NCBI RefSeq assembly: GCF_001625215.2
Contig: NC_030389.2
Location: 4,004,930 to 4,068,929 of the forward strand
Reading direction: 5' to 3'
Origin: Daucus carota subsp. sativus
Taxonomy: Eukaryota > Streptophyta > Magnoliopsida > Apiales > Apiaceae
DNA length: 64,000 nucleotides
The stretch's first letter is position 1. Each line of letters starts with the position of its first letter. The notes below the pieces were generated by a model. That model made no database searches and had not been told where the DNA came from. It worked only from the letters and a program-made list of their open reading frames with translations. Positions 35,701 through 46,389 of this stretch are shown here, one piece after another. The position numbers and the translations under genes are program-made.

Positions 35701-37162
35701 TATTGAACTGAGCAACCGAGATCAAGTTGCACTGAAAGTTAGGTACATAGAGCACCTGTTTCAGGGTAAGATTACAAGGCAAGATAATATCACCCACATG
35801 TGTGACATGTGTGGTATTACCATTTGGCAATTGCAACTGAGAGGTCAAAGGTTTGATGTTGCATAGTAAGGATAAGTGAGCTGTGATATGGTGTGTAGCA
35901 CCTGAATCAATGATCCAGGTGGTGCTGGCTGTAGAATTTATTAAAATGGCAGAATGAGCAGTAAGAGCAGAAGTGACAGTGATACCTGCCATCTGATTGT
36001 TGGGAGTAACATTGACAGTGTTTGCTTGGATCCATGGAGCATTGGCTGGTGACTGCTCAGCATTAGAGTCAGATTTAGAGCCTTGAAGTCTGGCTTGGAG
36101 AATGTTGAGCAGGTGATCATACTGCTGTTCAGTGAAATTCATAGTATTGCCAGAATTGGTTGCCACTGTAGGCTGGATATTTGCAGCAGCTGCCTTCTTG
36201 TTGTTGCTATTTCGAGGTTTAGGTTTTGGTTGGCCATGAAGACGATGCCACTCAGGATAGCCATGGAGACAAAAACATTTGTCCCTTGAGTGACCTGGAA
36301 GCTTGCAGTAATCACAGGTTGTTTGCACATCCAGGGATTTTTTGTTGGTCTTTGGTTTAGCAGAGCTGTTCTGCTGAAACTTCACATTCATAGCAAGGTT
36401 TTCAGTGGTAACTGGAGAGATTTGGTTGGCACTATCTCTCTGATTTTCTTCTTGAAGTAACATTGCATATGCATTAGCAAGATCAGGTAGGGGTTTCATT
36501 AACAAGATCTGGCCTCTAGTATTAGTGAACTGATCGTTAAGACCCATAAGAAACTGGCTTAATTTCATGATATGCTCATAATGATCAAGTTTTGCAGAGT
36601 TGTTGCAATTACAGTTTGAATTAGCACAGATACAGCGAGGAATAGGAGATAGGCTATCAAGTTCATCAATGAGGCCTCTGAACTGAGTAAAGTAAGTAGT
36701 GACAGATTTGGTACCTTGTGTGAGAGATGCCAAGTCCTTTCGAAGATGAAAGAGGCGAGGCACATTTGACTGCAGGTATCGAGTTGCCAAATCATCCCAG
36801 ATCTGCTTCGCTGTGGACATGTAAACCACACTTTTCCTGAGATCTGATGAAATGGAGTTGAGAAGCCATGAAACCACCAGATCATTGCTCCTCATCCACA
36901 AAGCTAACATTGGTGAATTACTTGCAGGTTTCACCTGTGACCCATCAATAAACCCCAATTTGAGTTTAGCAGAGAGAGCGATCTTAACAGATCGACTCCA
37001 GGTACTGTAGTTTTGGTCTGTAAGCACTTCATTAACAAGTGCTACGCCAGGGTTATCTGAAGAACTTATGTAGTAGGGATGGTTAATATCGATAGCTGGT
37101 GATGTTGCCATGGAATTAGATCCAGAAGCTCTGTTGGTTACAGCAGCAGCATATGATTGCAT
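32645..37162 (-). CDS. Copia gag-pol polyprotein
   Basis: 1505 residues with no frameshift or stop. Order is Gag (about 25-260), CCHC zinc knuckle CDYCKLPGHSRDKC near 283, aspartic protease motif IDSGATHH near 417, integrase with HYRLGHP then core Asp (HCDVWGP, about 607), Asp (RSDNGTEF, about 669) and Glu (PQQNGLVERKH, about 703), reverse transcriptase with QLDVTNAFLHG and YVDDI near 1152, and RNase H with CDSDWAG near 1317 and SSAEAEYR. Integrase before reverse transcriptase is the copia order. All catalytic residues looked for are present, so the product could be functional. The C-terminal 32 or so codons lie in the 3' LTR. Confidence 0.97.
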   Translation of the reverse strand: MQSYAAAVTNRASGSNSMATSPAIDINHPYYISSSDNPGVALVNEVLTDQNYSTWSRSVKIALSAKLKLGFIDGSQVKPASNSPMLALWMRSNDLVVSWLLNSISSDLRKSVVYMSTAKQIWDDLATRYLQSNVPRLFHLRKDLASLTQGTKSVTTYFTQFRGLIDELDSLSPIPRCICANSNCNCNNSAKLDHYEHIMKLSQFLMGLNDQFTNTRGQILLMKPLPDLANAYAMLLQEENQRDSANQISPVTTENLAMNVKFQQNSSAKPKTNKKSLDVQTTCDYCKLPGHSRDKCFCLHGYPEWHRLHGQPKPKPRNSNNKKAAAANIQPTVATNSGNTMNFTEQQYDHLLNILQARLQGSKSDSNAEQSPANAPWIQANTVNVTPNNQMAGITVTSALTAHSAILINSTASTTWIIDSGATHHITAHLSLLCNIKPLTSQLQLPNGNTTHVTHVGDIILPCNLTLKQVLYVPNFQCNLISVAQFNIDNACVLHFTATKCLLQDLVTQRKRPIGDLQDGLYRLNTLKLQESVTIHTAAAPHDKDQSLVWHYRLGHPSHTVLSSISNLQHIPKLNADCEICHQAKQKKLPFDKSETCSISAFELIHCDVWGPYKYPTHGKCHHFLTIVEDYSRCTWVFLLADKTQVTPILKHYLAYVQNQFKTSVKVLRSDNGTEFVNRELQTHLLTCGIVHQTSCPRTPQQNGLVERKHQHLLKVARALKFQSKLPITYWGDCVLTAAHLINLLPSKLLGFKSPFETLFKKPPKYQNLRAFGCLCYISNDDAGTDKFGPRALKCAFIGYPFNQKGYKVVELSSRKCYTTRHVHFVEDIFPFHQPHGPEHTPMFPPTLLDAPPEDSVILPQPTPPTNTPDTTTGVNSRPVRTKKVPAHFKDFTGIPTTLTTQSTPICTNMIAGTSISTYPLQSYMSYDRFSPSYQCYLAATASIPVPYTYKQASSDTNWLKAMKLEINALENNHTWDIVPRPPDKHIVDCKWVFKVKYNPNGTVERYKARLVAKGFTQIYGLDFFDTFAPVAKMTTVRVFIAVAATQDWGVSQLDVTNAFLHGDINEEIYMKLPPGYLQLSSGISVTSIHDPTKYVCRLRKSLYGLRQAPRCWFDKFSTALLKYGFTQSHSDNSLFTFNQQNQFVAVLVYVDDILITGNSPSLITQIKAYLSTQFQIKDLGPLKYFLGIEVARSSQGIYMHQRKYTLDILTDTGLDRAKPSKIPMEQNHTLQDNHSAQLGDSDASSYRRLVGRLIYLTVTRPDISYSVQVLSQFLACPRQDHLLAAYKVVRYLKASPGQGLLMSSGKSLKLTAYCDSDWAGDKESRLSLTGYGIMLGPSLISWKCKKQHTISRSSAEAEYRSMADTCCELTWLLGLFKAFGIHTLTPIPLLCDSKSALHIAHNSVFHERTKHIELDCHYVREKLKLGMIQPSYIPTASQPADIFTKALSSASLQHLCSKLGVLNLFQPSTLREDVTDIKSPKRDIMVHDHRSTATTLQHKSTTIN

Positions 37163-37206
37163 AAATATGTGTTTACTGATGGTGAGCTAGTTGTAATCAC
37201 AACCTC

Positions 37207-37218
37207 GCTCTGATACCA
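37207..37218 (-). other. Copia primer-binding site
   Basis: Minus-strand TGGTATCAGAGC directly abuts the 5' LTR and is complementary to the 3' end of plant initiator tRNA-Met. Confidence 0.95.
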
Positions 37219-37535
37219 TGACAGAAATAATGGTGCAGCGGAAATAAACAGATACAAACAGAAGAAGAAGAAGGAGAAGAAGGGAGAGAAAGAGAGAGAG
37301 AGAGTGGTGCTAAATTACTATCATTGGAAAAACATGAAAACTTGTCTGGTACTGTGAGAGTGCACATGAATATAAATACATCAGAATGGATTATTCTAGA
37401 ATGATTAGTCACCACAAATTCTGTTATGCATCAGACTGTCAATTTATGGTTGTGCTCTTGTGTTGCAGGGTCGTAGCTGTGCTTCTGTGGTCATGCACCA
37501 TGATGTCACGCTTAGGTGACTTAATATCTGTAACA
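37219..37535 (-). repeat. Copia 5' LTR
   Basis: 317 bp, matching the other LTR over its whole length. Promoter side of the element on the minus strand; the gag ATG is 57 bases past its inner edge. Confidence 0.97.
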
Positions 37536-39226
37536 GAACCCGTCGTGGTTCATTCCTAAAAGTTAAACCTCTGAACCACCCGCCAACTCAATCATGCTAG
37601 TAGAGTAGTAGTTCTTGATCTATTATATGTTCGCATCATTTGCTGCTTTTCAGTTTCCCTGTTAGCATAGCTGTTTTACTTTAACCATATCAAAAATCAT
37701 TCTCTGCTTAGTATTGAATTTTACCCTGAGAGTCGTATAGTAACACGACACAGATATTTGTCTGATAACAGCAATGTATAGATACTAGTGAATCTGAATC
37801 AGGAAGAGAGATCCAAACTAGGAACCTGTTAGTATTTAAACAATAAGGATTTCATTTTTATAGGTTGATGAAACCGATTCAATATGAAAACTCTATATGA
37901 GAGTTATGTGCATTGTCTGTTGTTGTGGTAATTTTCTTCCAGTTTTTTTGGTTTAATTTAGCGGAAATTAATAAACATTTCATACAAGTAATTGAGCACT
38001 AACCAATTAAGAGGTACTCCTCAACCCCTGCAGGAACAGGGAATCGAAAACTGGGAGTCTGTCGAAGAACTGGTTCTAATACAACAATTCATTAGGAGAG
38101 TTTTCTGCATTGTTTAATACCGCCGTACCTCATTTCGCTCCGACTGGCAAATTGCTAAAGCAAGAAGCATAGTTTTAAGGCCAATTCTAATACTACTACA
38201 AGAATGCGCGAGGCTCCCTTGAATTTGTTGAAATATAAGTATAAGATCCATAACGGGGTCTCCTCTAACACCTTAAGGTTTTAGATGGAATGGTTCTCTA
38301 CAGGTTTCACAGAGCATTGGACAGAAATTCACAAAACTTGCTAAATGGCTACTATATTTCTGTGTGACACCCTCGTATGTTTGAGGTCTTTAATGTATGA
38401 TGCTTCTGTTTTTTTTCGGAGATTCACAGAAAAATGCTAAACCCAGACTCGAACTTGTAGTGACAATTCCGAGAATTCTATATCAGTAGCAGCAACACAA
38501 ATGCAGGAGCATTTCCAATTTGGTTTCTCTAACAACAAAATACAATTTTAAATGACTTGAATTTCATTTTATTAATTCGTTTAGTTGTTTTGCTGAATTT
38601 TTTCTTTCAGACTTTGTAAACGCCTCAGTTTTCAACGCTTGTCTTATAGTCTCCTCCTTGCTTGTCCGGAAATTCGTAAAAGACAAAACCTAGCTGAGGC
38701 TACATGTGATTTTCCTCTTTTTTCAGGATAGAGTGTCGGAAGCAGTTAAGATTTTGAAGGATTAATTGAATCATAGCTTTGTCTTTTCCTGTGTATCAAT
38801 CTTTTGGACTATAAGTTTCTACTCTATAATTTTCTTCCATGTCACGGATGAGATTAGGTAAGAATCTTACATTTTGAGGAGTAAATGGCAAAAATGGTTT
38901 ACGAAATGAAGTAATCGGAAATAACAAGAGGTTGAAAATTCGAGTCTTTGATAAAACAGACATTATAATATTGGGGCAAGATTTTCAGTGTAATTGTACT
39001 TTTCTATTTTTGATAATTCGTGTTCTTTAGATATTTCAAAAATAAAGTGAAGGATGAATGTGTTGTATATAAAGAATGGCAGGATTCATATTCAGTGTAG
39101 ATGGAGTATGCACTCAGCTTGTGTCTGCCACCTTCTGCTAGGGGTAGGTGACTGCTTCAACAAAACGTATGACTCAAAGGAGAAGACTTTTAATAACACA
39201 CTGTATGCATGATCTTTGATGATTAA

Positions 39227-39470
39227 TGGGCCGTTTGGATGAGTTTCAAATACGTGTTTTTGCCTAAAGTAAAAAAATGAAGTAGAAATTAGAAACACGT
39301 AAAAACTTATAAGTAATTAAAGTGTTTGGAAAAAAGTAGAAGCCATCAAACAAAATCAGTATTTTCAACTTCTTATAGATACTTCTTAAATTTTTACACA
39401 AACCGTACGAATAGGTGTTTTTAACTTATAAACCCATAACCCGGGTTTTTAAGCCCGTCCAAACACCCGC
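39227..39470. mobile_element. PIF/Harbinger-like MITE
   Basis: 244 bp with imperfect inverted ends (TGGGCCGTTTGGATGAG versus GCGGGTGTTTGGACGGG) and TAA at both flanks (39224-39226, 39471-39473). The GTTTGGA-type ends are typical of Tourist-like elements. Confidence 0.65.
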
Positions 39471-40578
39471 TAAATCAGGATTCGGATAATATCATTTTCA
39501 GAACTCATTTGTTTCCAAGAAAATTAATTTTGGAAATTCAGTCGGAATTATTATAACTTTCTTCCGCAACCGCCTCCCCATCCCTCCTCCCAGGAATTCT
39601 AAAAATGTAACAGAAAAAGTTAAAATACTTTATTCTACAAATGGAAATCATATATCACAAAATGAACTTGGAAAAGGATTATGAAAGATAATATCAAACA
39701 CCAAGAAAACTTTCTAGTTTTATTTGCTCTTTAGCTGAGTGCAATCAATATTAGTGCTTTTAGAGAATCACAAACCCTACTAACCCTTGTTAGTGGCTTA
39801 AACAGTGATTACACTGTTTAATCTAGCTGATTAATTGTGTACATGTGTACATTTTGATTATATAGTGGGAGCTTGTAAAGCATTACCATCTTTGTGTAGC
39901 CACTTAATAATCATTTTGCACACACTAATGCTTTAAAACAATGGTTTGAAAAGTAAGGGCATTTTACACCTAGCAAGACATCTGTTTTCTAAGGCAAAAT
40001 GAGTGTGAATAAGTTTGGTGTTTTCAATAGAAAGGGGTGTGTCCTTGTTACACAAACAGAGGGGCGGATTAGGATCTATCACGTGTTAGAAAGTTGAAAC
40101 TCTAGTATTTTTTTTGAGTTAATTACACTTTGTAACCTCTAGGTTTGCTCCAAACGCAGTTTACTACCTGAACTTTAAAACGTGGCAATGTGTACCCTAC
40201 ACTTAACATTCCGGTGCAAGTTGTAACCCCTAGTCACTATTCCGTCCAAATCTGCCTTAACTTTAACTGTTTGAGATTTAGCGGTGTGTATTTTAAAATA
40301 TGTATTTATTTTAAAATTTTAATATAAGTTACATCGTTTATGTAAAAAAAAAATTCAAATTCTAAATCTATATACATATTTTAAAAATTATTTTAATTTT
40401 TTTCCAAATATTAGAGTAAATTGAATATTTGAGCCCCGCTACTCAAATTCTTGTAAAATCAAAGATAATTCTACTGATAAATATTTTCATCCTTAATGAT
40501 TTTGAGTTAGTGGTTCGGTCACTGAAAATCCAAATCGTTGCAGGATAACTTTCATTATCTTGTTGAATTAGCGATCTA

Positions 40579-40790
40579 CTCTCTTTGTCCCGATGAATTG
40601 TATACGTGTGATAAAGAATGTTCGGCACGCATTTTTTTTTGAAATCATGTTCGGCACGCATTTTAAAACACTTATAAAATATAATTTCATAAATTATTTT
40701 TTTAAATAATATGTAGAGGTATGTTTTTTCCTACACCTCAAATTACGAGAAAAAAAAATCAAAACGACTCTTATTATGAGACAAAAGGAG
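40579..40790. mobile_element. Degenerate Stowaway-like MITE
   Basis: 212 bp, ends CTCTCTTTGTCCC and inverse of CTCCTTTTGTCTC, TA at both flanks. Internal GTTCGGCACGCATTTT is repeated twice. Confidence 0.6.
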
Positions 40791-41225
40791 TAACAACGAA
40801 CATTGCGGGACGGAGGGAAGAGTTTTTTCTGTAAAAACTCGATAGACCAAGAGACAACAGCGACCTGTGATCTTAAGTCCAACAAAGCGGAATGGCTGAT
40901 GCTGAAGGATAACATAGCATTATTCAATGACCATTTTCATTTTTCAAGACTCCTTGCCAACCCATTTTCTCACACTCACACTTGCTAAGTCAAATATTTT
41001 CCCCAAAATTAATTAAATAAAATCTTCACTCTCTGACCGACATCTTAACTTCCCATTACTTTCATTCAAGTGGGGTGGTTCAAATTTTTGGACACTCCCA
41101 ACTACAACAACTTGCCTTTTTAACAAGTTATAAATGAGCCAAAAACAAATCCATTTCCACTCCATCTTTAAAGTACACTACACTATAGTTTGTTACATTG
41201 GCATTTTACAAAATATACTTTAAAG

Positions 41226-41911
41226 ATGTCTATGGGAAGAGGCAGTGCAGTTGCAGTGGTCTTGGTGCTTTTCTTGGTTGCTCTTCAATATGAAGCAGCT
41301 CAAGCTGCTTTCTACACCGTCGGAGGCGCTGGCGGGTGGTCGTTCAGCTCCGGTTCATGGCCTAAAGGCAAGCGCTTTAGGGCTGGTGACGTGCTTGGTA
41401 CGTATCATGACTTAATTATATTCTGAAGTAAGGTCTGCGTACATCTTATCTTAATATTCGAGTCGACGTTATGCATGTGTTTTGTTTACGTACCAACGTT
41501 ATTCCTTGAGATAAAATAAAGATTATGCAACATTTTGTCTATATTCTCCTTTTGAAAATCTTCCTATTTTTTTTAGTTTTGCCGAAAAATTTAAGATCTG
41601 CGTACATCTTACCTCAGATCCAGAGCGCAATAAAGCATATTTTGATCAAATTTGAGGTTATGTCACATTATTTGGTTCTAGAAACTTGGCTAACAACTTG
41701 TGTAATCACAGTGTTCAAATACAACCCATCAATTCACAATGTGGTAGCGGTGAACAGAGGAGCTTACGGCAGTTGCAGCACGCCGCGGGGGGCGAAAGTG
41801 TACACTAGTGGAAATGACAGGATCAAGCTTGTTAGAGGACAGAACTTCTTCATCTGCAACTTCCCCTCACATTGTCAAGCTGGAATGAAGATTGCTGTAT
41901 CTGCAGTGTGA
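41226..41911 (+). CDS. Plantacyanin (basic blue copper protein), two exons
   Basis: Exons 41226-41397 and 41712-41911 joined in phase 1 give 123 aa. Residues 1-27 are a secretion signal ending AAQA; the mature part is 96 residues, the length of cucumber basic protein, starting AFYTVGGAGGWSF and containing WPKGKRFRAGDVL. Type 1 copper ligands are His66 (IHNVV), Cys106 (FICNF), His111 (PSHC) and Met116 (AGM); Cys79 and Cys112 form the usual disulfide. No GPI-anchor tail, so a secreted cell-wall protein; plantacyanins are linked to pollen guidance and lignifying tissue. The ATG at 41226 gives a clean signal peptide; the in-frame ATG at 41190 would add 12 unneeded residues. The 314-bp intron has two Au-SINE-like fragments in reverse. 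Confidence 0.95.
41426..41625 (-). mobile_element. Two Au-SINE-like fragments in the plantacyanin intron
   Basis: On the minus strand AAGATGTACGCAGACCTTAC near 41426-41447 and GGTAAGATGTACGCAGATC near 41594-41615 match the conserved core of Au SINEs (GATGTACGCAGACCTTACCC). Both are short pieces, about 165 bases apart. Confidence 0.5.
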
Positions 41912-42322
41912 TTTATGTTAATCTTCAGACATATATGTACCTTGTAAGAATAAATAATATTTAGTACAAGGGCCTTGTAACCAGGGGCAGATCTAGGAAG
42001 AGGCATGAGGGACACGTGCCTTGCCTTTCATGTAACGGCTATATTTCATGTTTGTGGGTTTTATTTGAGTGCTCTTGTGTAATAATAAGATGGTGTTCAT
42101 TATGAGGTAACCAAGGGTTTATGTTTCATGAGAGTTCTTGTATATCATGATGATATTGTATCCTCTATTATTATTTAGATTTGACTATGAGCATGTTTGT
42201 GGGATTTAAGTCGGGGTTTAAACTTTAAAGTGATTTTCTCACTTACTGTATAAACAGACGTTTTTCAACTTAAAGTCAGAAATGAATTCAACCCGGAAGC
42301 TTAAAACAAACCAAACAGAGCA

Positions 42323-43037
42323 TGCTGTGCCCTGAACTCTGATCGCGGCGTGGCTGGTCACTGAAGGCCAATAGAAAAAATAAAAATCAAAGCCCTGATT
42401 GGTCTTGAAAAACCAGTACTACAATCTTTCAAGCCTAGATGGGATACCGAAGATTGATATATACTATCCGAAGGCTCGGATCATTCGTAGTCATGGTCTG
42501 TCGTCGTTCAAATGATATTTAAGCTATAACAATATGATTGCGTACATTTATACAGATCGAAAGATTCATTCACTTGTAACTTCTTAAAGATTTTTAATTT
42601 TTTTGCTATGATTTGGTTATTAATTTGTTTGCTCGAGCATTCAAACGCTTAAGTTTAGCTCTGAGAGCTTTGCTTATCGAGCCTTGTGAGTCACAAATTG
42701 AACAAAAAACTTCTCAAGGATCGGGGTGGATTGATTTTCAAACAAGGTGATCAAAAGGCATGCTCATTTTCCCTGTCAAAACTGTGAAGCAATGAACCTA
42801 GAATCAGGGGAAGGGTGCAATTAGCCTGCGGAAAATCTTTCTCCCAGCCCCAAATGGTATAAACTCAGTTTTTAGACGCTTGTGTCCTATACTTGATCCA
42901 AGAATTATCAAGTTTGAGAAACAAAACATCGTTTCACTGTACCTTCCAATTGCCCAAGCATTGACAATAACTCGCGGGTCTTTAGCTATATAGTAGCCCG
43001 TGAGTATCTTAGACTGCTTTTCCGAGCAAGTAAGCAT
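42323..43037. repeat. Segmental duplication, copy A, ending in P450 pseudogene
   Basis: Starts TGCTGTGCCCTGAACTCTGA and matches 44705-45216 with a few per cent differences plus small gaps. It continues with CTGTCAAAACTGTGAAGCAA and P450 sequence that recurs at 51122-51930. Only copy A is continuous. Confidence 0.85.
42804..43037 (-). pseudogene. P450 pseudogene fragment, haem-binding region
   Basis: Minus-strand translation includes AKDPRVIVNAWAIGR and FIPFGAGRKIFRRL. This is the region around the haem loop of a CYP71-clan (CYP76-like) P450, but the loop reads FGAGRKIFRR instead of FGAGRRICPG, so the haem Cys is lost, and the PERF segment is garbled. Non-functional. Confidence 0.85.
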
Positions 43038-43040
43038 AGT

Positions 43041-43937
43041 GTTTCTGTTAGCCTTTGATTTTTACTGATGATAAACAACTTTTGAATATTCAGATAATGA
43101 TTTGGATTAAGTCTGTTATTTCTTTCACCTATCTTTCAGGAGGACTTAACCAAGTTTGTTTCAACAAACTATCTTGTGGATAAACTCTTATCTTCTTATC
43201 CTATATTCATGTTTATCCAATTGCTTTGATATTTAAACTGTTTTGTTCCTAACGTTCAAATTCTTTAACAGTCATATTATAACAGATTGTACTTTCCAGG
43301 TTTAATTCATATCTGTTATATTTGTTCTAAATATTAGCTTGTTGGTTTATTGTCTAACAGCTATATTTCAAACTCTCCAACAGCTATATTTTACAGGCTA
43401 TAAATTAGCTTGGACTTCAACTCAGAAGACATAGAAGCTATCAACGATCTCCATACTTCAGAGCTTTTATTCTTTCTATCAGAGTTAAACCATATACAAT
43501 CTGAGTTGTACTTTAATCTATTTCTAATCACTTGTGCCGGGTTGTGGCAATTAGATAGGATTACAAATTAGAGCCAAGTTAGCCAGTGGGCTAGGTAGCA
43601 GGTGCTAGGTGACAGAGGTGTCAAAGGGAAGGGTTCTTCCAGAGGCTTGTAATTTGTAGTTAGCAAAACTGTAAGCTTTATATTATTGTTTAATAATATA
43701 ATCTCCGTACTAGTTGGTACGGGGACTTGGATGTAGGCCATAGATTAATAGGGGCCAAACCAAGTGAAAATTCTTGGTGTTGTTCTTGCTTATTTGTCTG
43801 TCATTTATTCTCTGTGTTTTATCTGATGTTAACTGCTTCAGTTTATATAAAAGAGACAGTCTCATTTGCAATTGAGACAGACTCATTTGTCTGACAGATT
43901 AAGTTTTGTGCCCGGTTTAAATTACAGTTTCCTCCAC
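43041..43937. mobile_element. Candidate solo LTR or LTR remnant
   Basis: The segment begins TGTTTCTGTTAG beside the P450 fragment. In its right half it contains CTTGGATGTAGGCCATAG and GGGGCCAAACCAAGTGAAAA, which resemble the R/U5 region of plant copia LTRs, then a TTGTTCTTGCTTATTTGTCT-type tract. It separates two pieces of one P450. Exact ends and target duplication are uncertain. Confidence 0.4.
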
Positions 43938-43950
43938 ATTTGCACTTAAT

Positions 43951-44117
43951 CAGGGGCGGATCTAGAATGTTTCTTGAGGGCACTAAGCAAACTTTTGAGA
44001 AAACCCTCTTATAATTTCAAAGGTTATGGGAATACTCAAAATTTACAAGATTTATACTGATTAACATATCGAACTTTTTTTAAGGGGGAACATGTGTCCC
44101 TTATTGGATCCATCCCG
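43951..44117. mobile_element. hAT-like MITE remnant
   Basis: Left end CAGGGGCGGATCTAG; right end TTGGATCCATCCCG is its imperfect inverse, with internal GAGGGCAC and GTGTCCC also inverted. The expected 8-bp target duplication is not seen. Confidence 0.5.
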
Positions 44118-44300
44118 ACATGTAACAAGCCCACAAGTTATCAATGTCACTCTCTTCCGGTTTCTTGTTTGCTCCCACAACTCTTTCAAGCTCCGCTTTG
44201 ATCTTCTTCATTGATTCTGGATTTTGTAAGAGCTCGGACATCGCCCACTCAATAGTCACACTTGTTGTCTGTTCCAGGCTCCAGCTATGAAATGATCAGC
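44118..44300 (-). pseudogene. P450 pseudogene fragment, I-helix region
   Basis: Minus strand encodes DHFIAGAWN then, after a one-base frame shift, TIEWAMSELLQNPESMKKIK and EESDIDNL, the I-helix to J-helix region of a CYP76-like P450. The AGTDTT oxygen-activation motif is destroyed. It lies upstream, in gene direction, of the haem fragment at 42804-43037, so both are probably one broken gene. Confidence 0.82.
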
Positions 44301-44704
44301 ATACACAAACACATCATTCCCCGACACAAACTTGTATCAGTACACGACATATTTTAAGAATATTTACCAATAGGAAAATAGTGATCTTAAGTATAGCTGA
44401 GCATTTATGCAGTGCCAAACAATTAAGTGCCAAATTCTGTGTTGCTATTTAGGCAAGAGTGACTGACTGATGCCATGCAATGCAGGGAACGAGTGCATTT
44501 ACGGGGACACATCCAAACCGAGGATCTCGTAGTCACTAAAATAAGTTCCTTTTTTTTTGAAAACGTAAGTTTTTGTTATGAAGTAATTGAAGGGATTGTC
44601 AATTTTATCAAGAGTAGTGTTAGTGCACATAATTGTGTACATAAAATTTATACGTCAATTGACATAAAGCAGTTAACATGATCTCAGTTCACTTATTCCG
44701 ATTT

Positions 44705-45216
44705 TGCTGTGCCTGAACTCTGATCTCGGCTTGGCTGGTCACTGAAAGCCAATAGAAAAAGTAAAATCAAAGCCCTGATTGGTCTTGAAAAACCAGTACT
44801 GCAATCTTTCAAGCCTAGATGGGATACCGAAGATTCATATTTATTTTTCAAAGGCTCGGATCACGAAGATTGATATTTATTTTTCAAAGGCTCGGATCAT
44901 TCAGAGCATGGTCTGCAAATTATTTAAGCTATAACAATATGATTGCATATATTTACACAGATCGAAAGATTCACTCACTTGTGGCTTCTTAAAGATTTTT
45001 AATTTTTTTGCTATGATTTGGTTATTAATTTGTTTGCTATGATTTAGTTATTAATTTGTTTGCTCGAGCATTCAAATTTTTTACGCTTAAGTTTAGCTCT
45101 GAGAGCTTTGCTTATCCAGCCTTGTGACAAATTGAACAACAAACTTCTCAAGGATTGGGGTGGATTGATTTTCAAACAAGGTGGTGATCAGAAGGTATGC
45201 TCACGCCGTGTTTCCT
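44705..45216. repeat. Segmental duplication, copy B, left part
   Basis: Matches copy A (42323-42760): GGTCACTGAAAGCCAATAGA, CTTGAAAAACCAGTACTGCA, GAAGATTGATATTTATTTTT, GATTTTCAAACAAGGTG. Two internal short tandem duplications make it longer. It breaks off at the MITE that starts at 45225; the rest of copy B resumes after 51060. Confidence 0.82.
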
Positions 45217-46237
45217 TCCGTTTAGAACATCTCCAACCCATGACACCAAAATGATGGAAGTTTATCACCATTATGGTGCGAAAACTAAACTATCTGAAAA
45301 TTTCATTCCAACCCATAAATACAATATACTACACCAAAAAAATGTTTTACACATTAAATGAAATATTCTCTTTTTATTAAGTTATTTATATCAATATTGA
45401 ATTTGTGCTTGAAATTTAAGAAGTTCAATAAACAAGGACCTCAAATAATTATAAATTCATCAACCAATTTAAGAGAACAACTTAATTATATGAATTCCTA
45501 TGCTCTTCCTATATGTGCTCGATCCGGACGTTAATGGAGTTCAGAATGAACTTTCTTATCTTTGATTTGTCGATATCTACTAAGAAAGTCTTAAAATTTG
45601 TCATCTTCATTTCTTTCCATTTATTTTTTAATCAAATTTATTTAAAAACATATTTTTTTATATAAGAATATAAATTTATTGATGTTTTGAAATAAATAAA
45701 AAAGTGTGAATTAAATAATAAAGGAGAATATTTAAAATGATTATGATTGAAAAATAAAATATATGAGATAAAACAAGTTTAATATAATGGGACATAATAA
45801 AAAAAATAAATTTGTTTTGTTTAATAAGTGTGAGGGTATAGTGGCATTTTAAAAAACTCCAAATTTGGTGTAAAATTACACGAAATCAATACTTGACACC
45901 ATATTTGATGTCAACCAATTCATCTATATCTATATCTATATAATCTATATTTATATTTATATTTATATAATCCTAATTCCTGAATACAAAAAAAGTTGGA
46001 AAATGACGTTTTTTACCCTTTTCAGAATTTTCCTGTAGTACTCTTCAGGGTGTTATGCGTAAATCCACCGGCATCTTGGACCACCCATTAGTAAACGGGT
46101 TCCGACCCAAGTGCAAATACAGTTGTTTCCTTCAAGACTTTCTGTAGGATCCGAACATTGGCAGGCGACCCACCATTTTTTTGAATATGTTGTTCGGTTA
46201 CCTCCACCCATAATTTCAGCCTTTTCAGGAGAAGTTT

Positions 46238-46389
46238 CTTCCATCACTTCAATTTTTCGAAGACTGGCGACGACTTTTTCTCCTTCAACATTAGGGTTTC
46301 ATCACTCGAAGTTCTTCCATCACTTCAATTTTTCGAAGACTGGCGACGACTCTTTCTCCTTCAACATTAGGGTTTCATCACTCGAGTTT
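46238..46389. repeat. Tandem duplication of a 76-bp unit in the Helitron
   Basis: The unit starting CTTCCATCACTTCAATTTTT and containing CAACATTAGGGTTTCATCAC occurs twice; the copies differ at few positions. The AGGGTTTC word is typical of plant 5' leaders, so this may be a captured leader. Confidence 0.88.

Larger units (their letters stand above)
32425..37535 (-). mobile_element. Intact Ty1/copia LTR retrotransposon
   Basis: 5111 bp. LTRs at 32425-32741 and 37219-37535, 317 bp each, with constant offset and no difference found by reading; both begin TG and end CA. Target duplication GAACC at 32420-32424 and 37536-37540. On the minus strand the upstream LTR is followed by TGGTATCAGAGC (primer site for initiator tRNA-Met), and GAGGGAGGA precedes the downstream LTR as polypurine tract. 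One uninterrupted gag-pol ORF. Identical LTRs mean a very recent insertion, 1.65 kb upstream of the NDC80 start codon. Confidence 0.98.
37541..41225. other. Intergenic region before the plantacyanin gene
   Basis: No gene supported. 40110-40260 (TTAATTACACTTTGTAACC, GGTTTGCTCCAAACG, AAAGTTAAGG-type words) looks like one end of a Mutator-like non-autonomous element without a visible partner. Two MITEs are listed separately. A TATAAAT box at 41129-41135 suits the plantacyanin gene. Confidence 0.5.
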
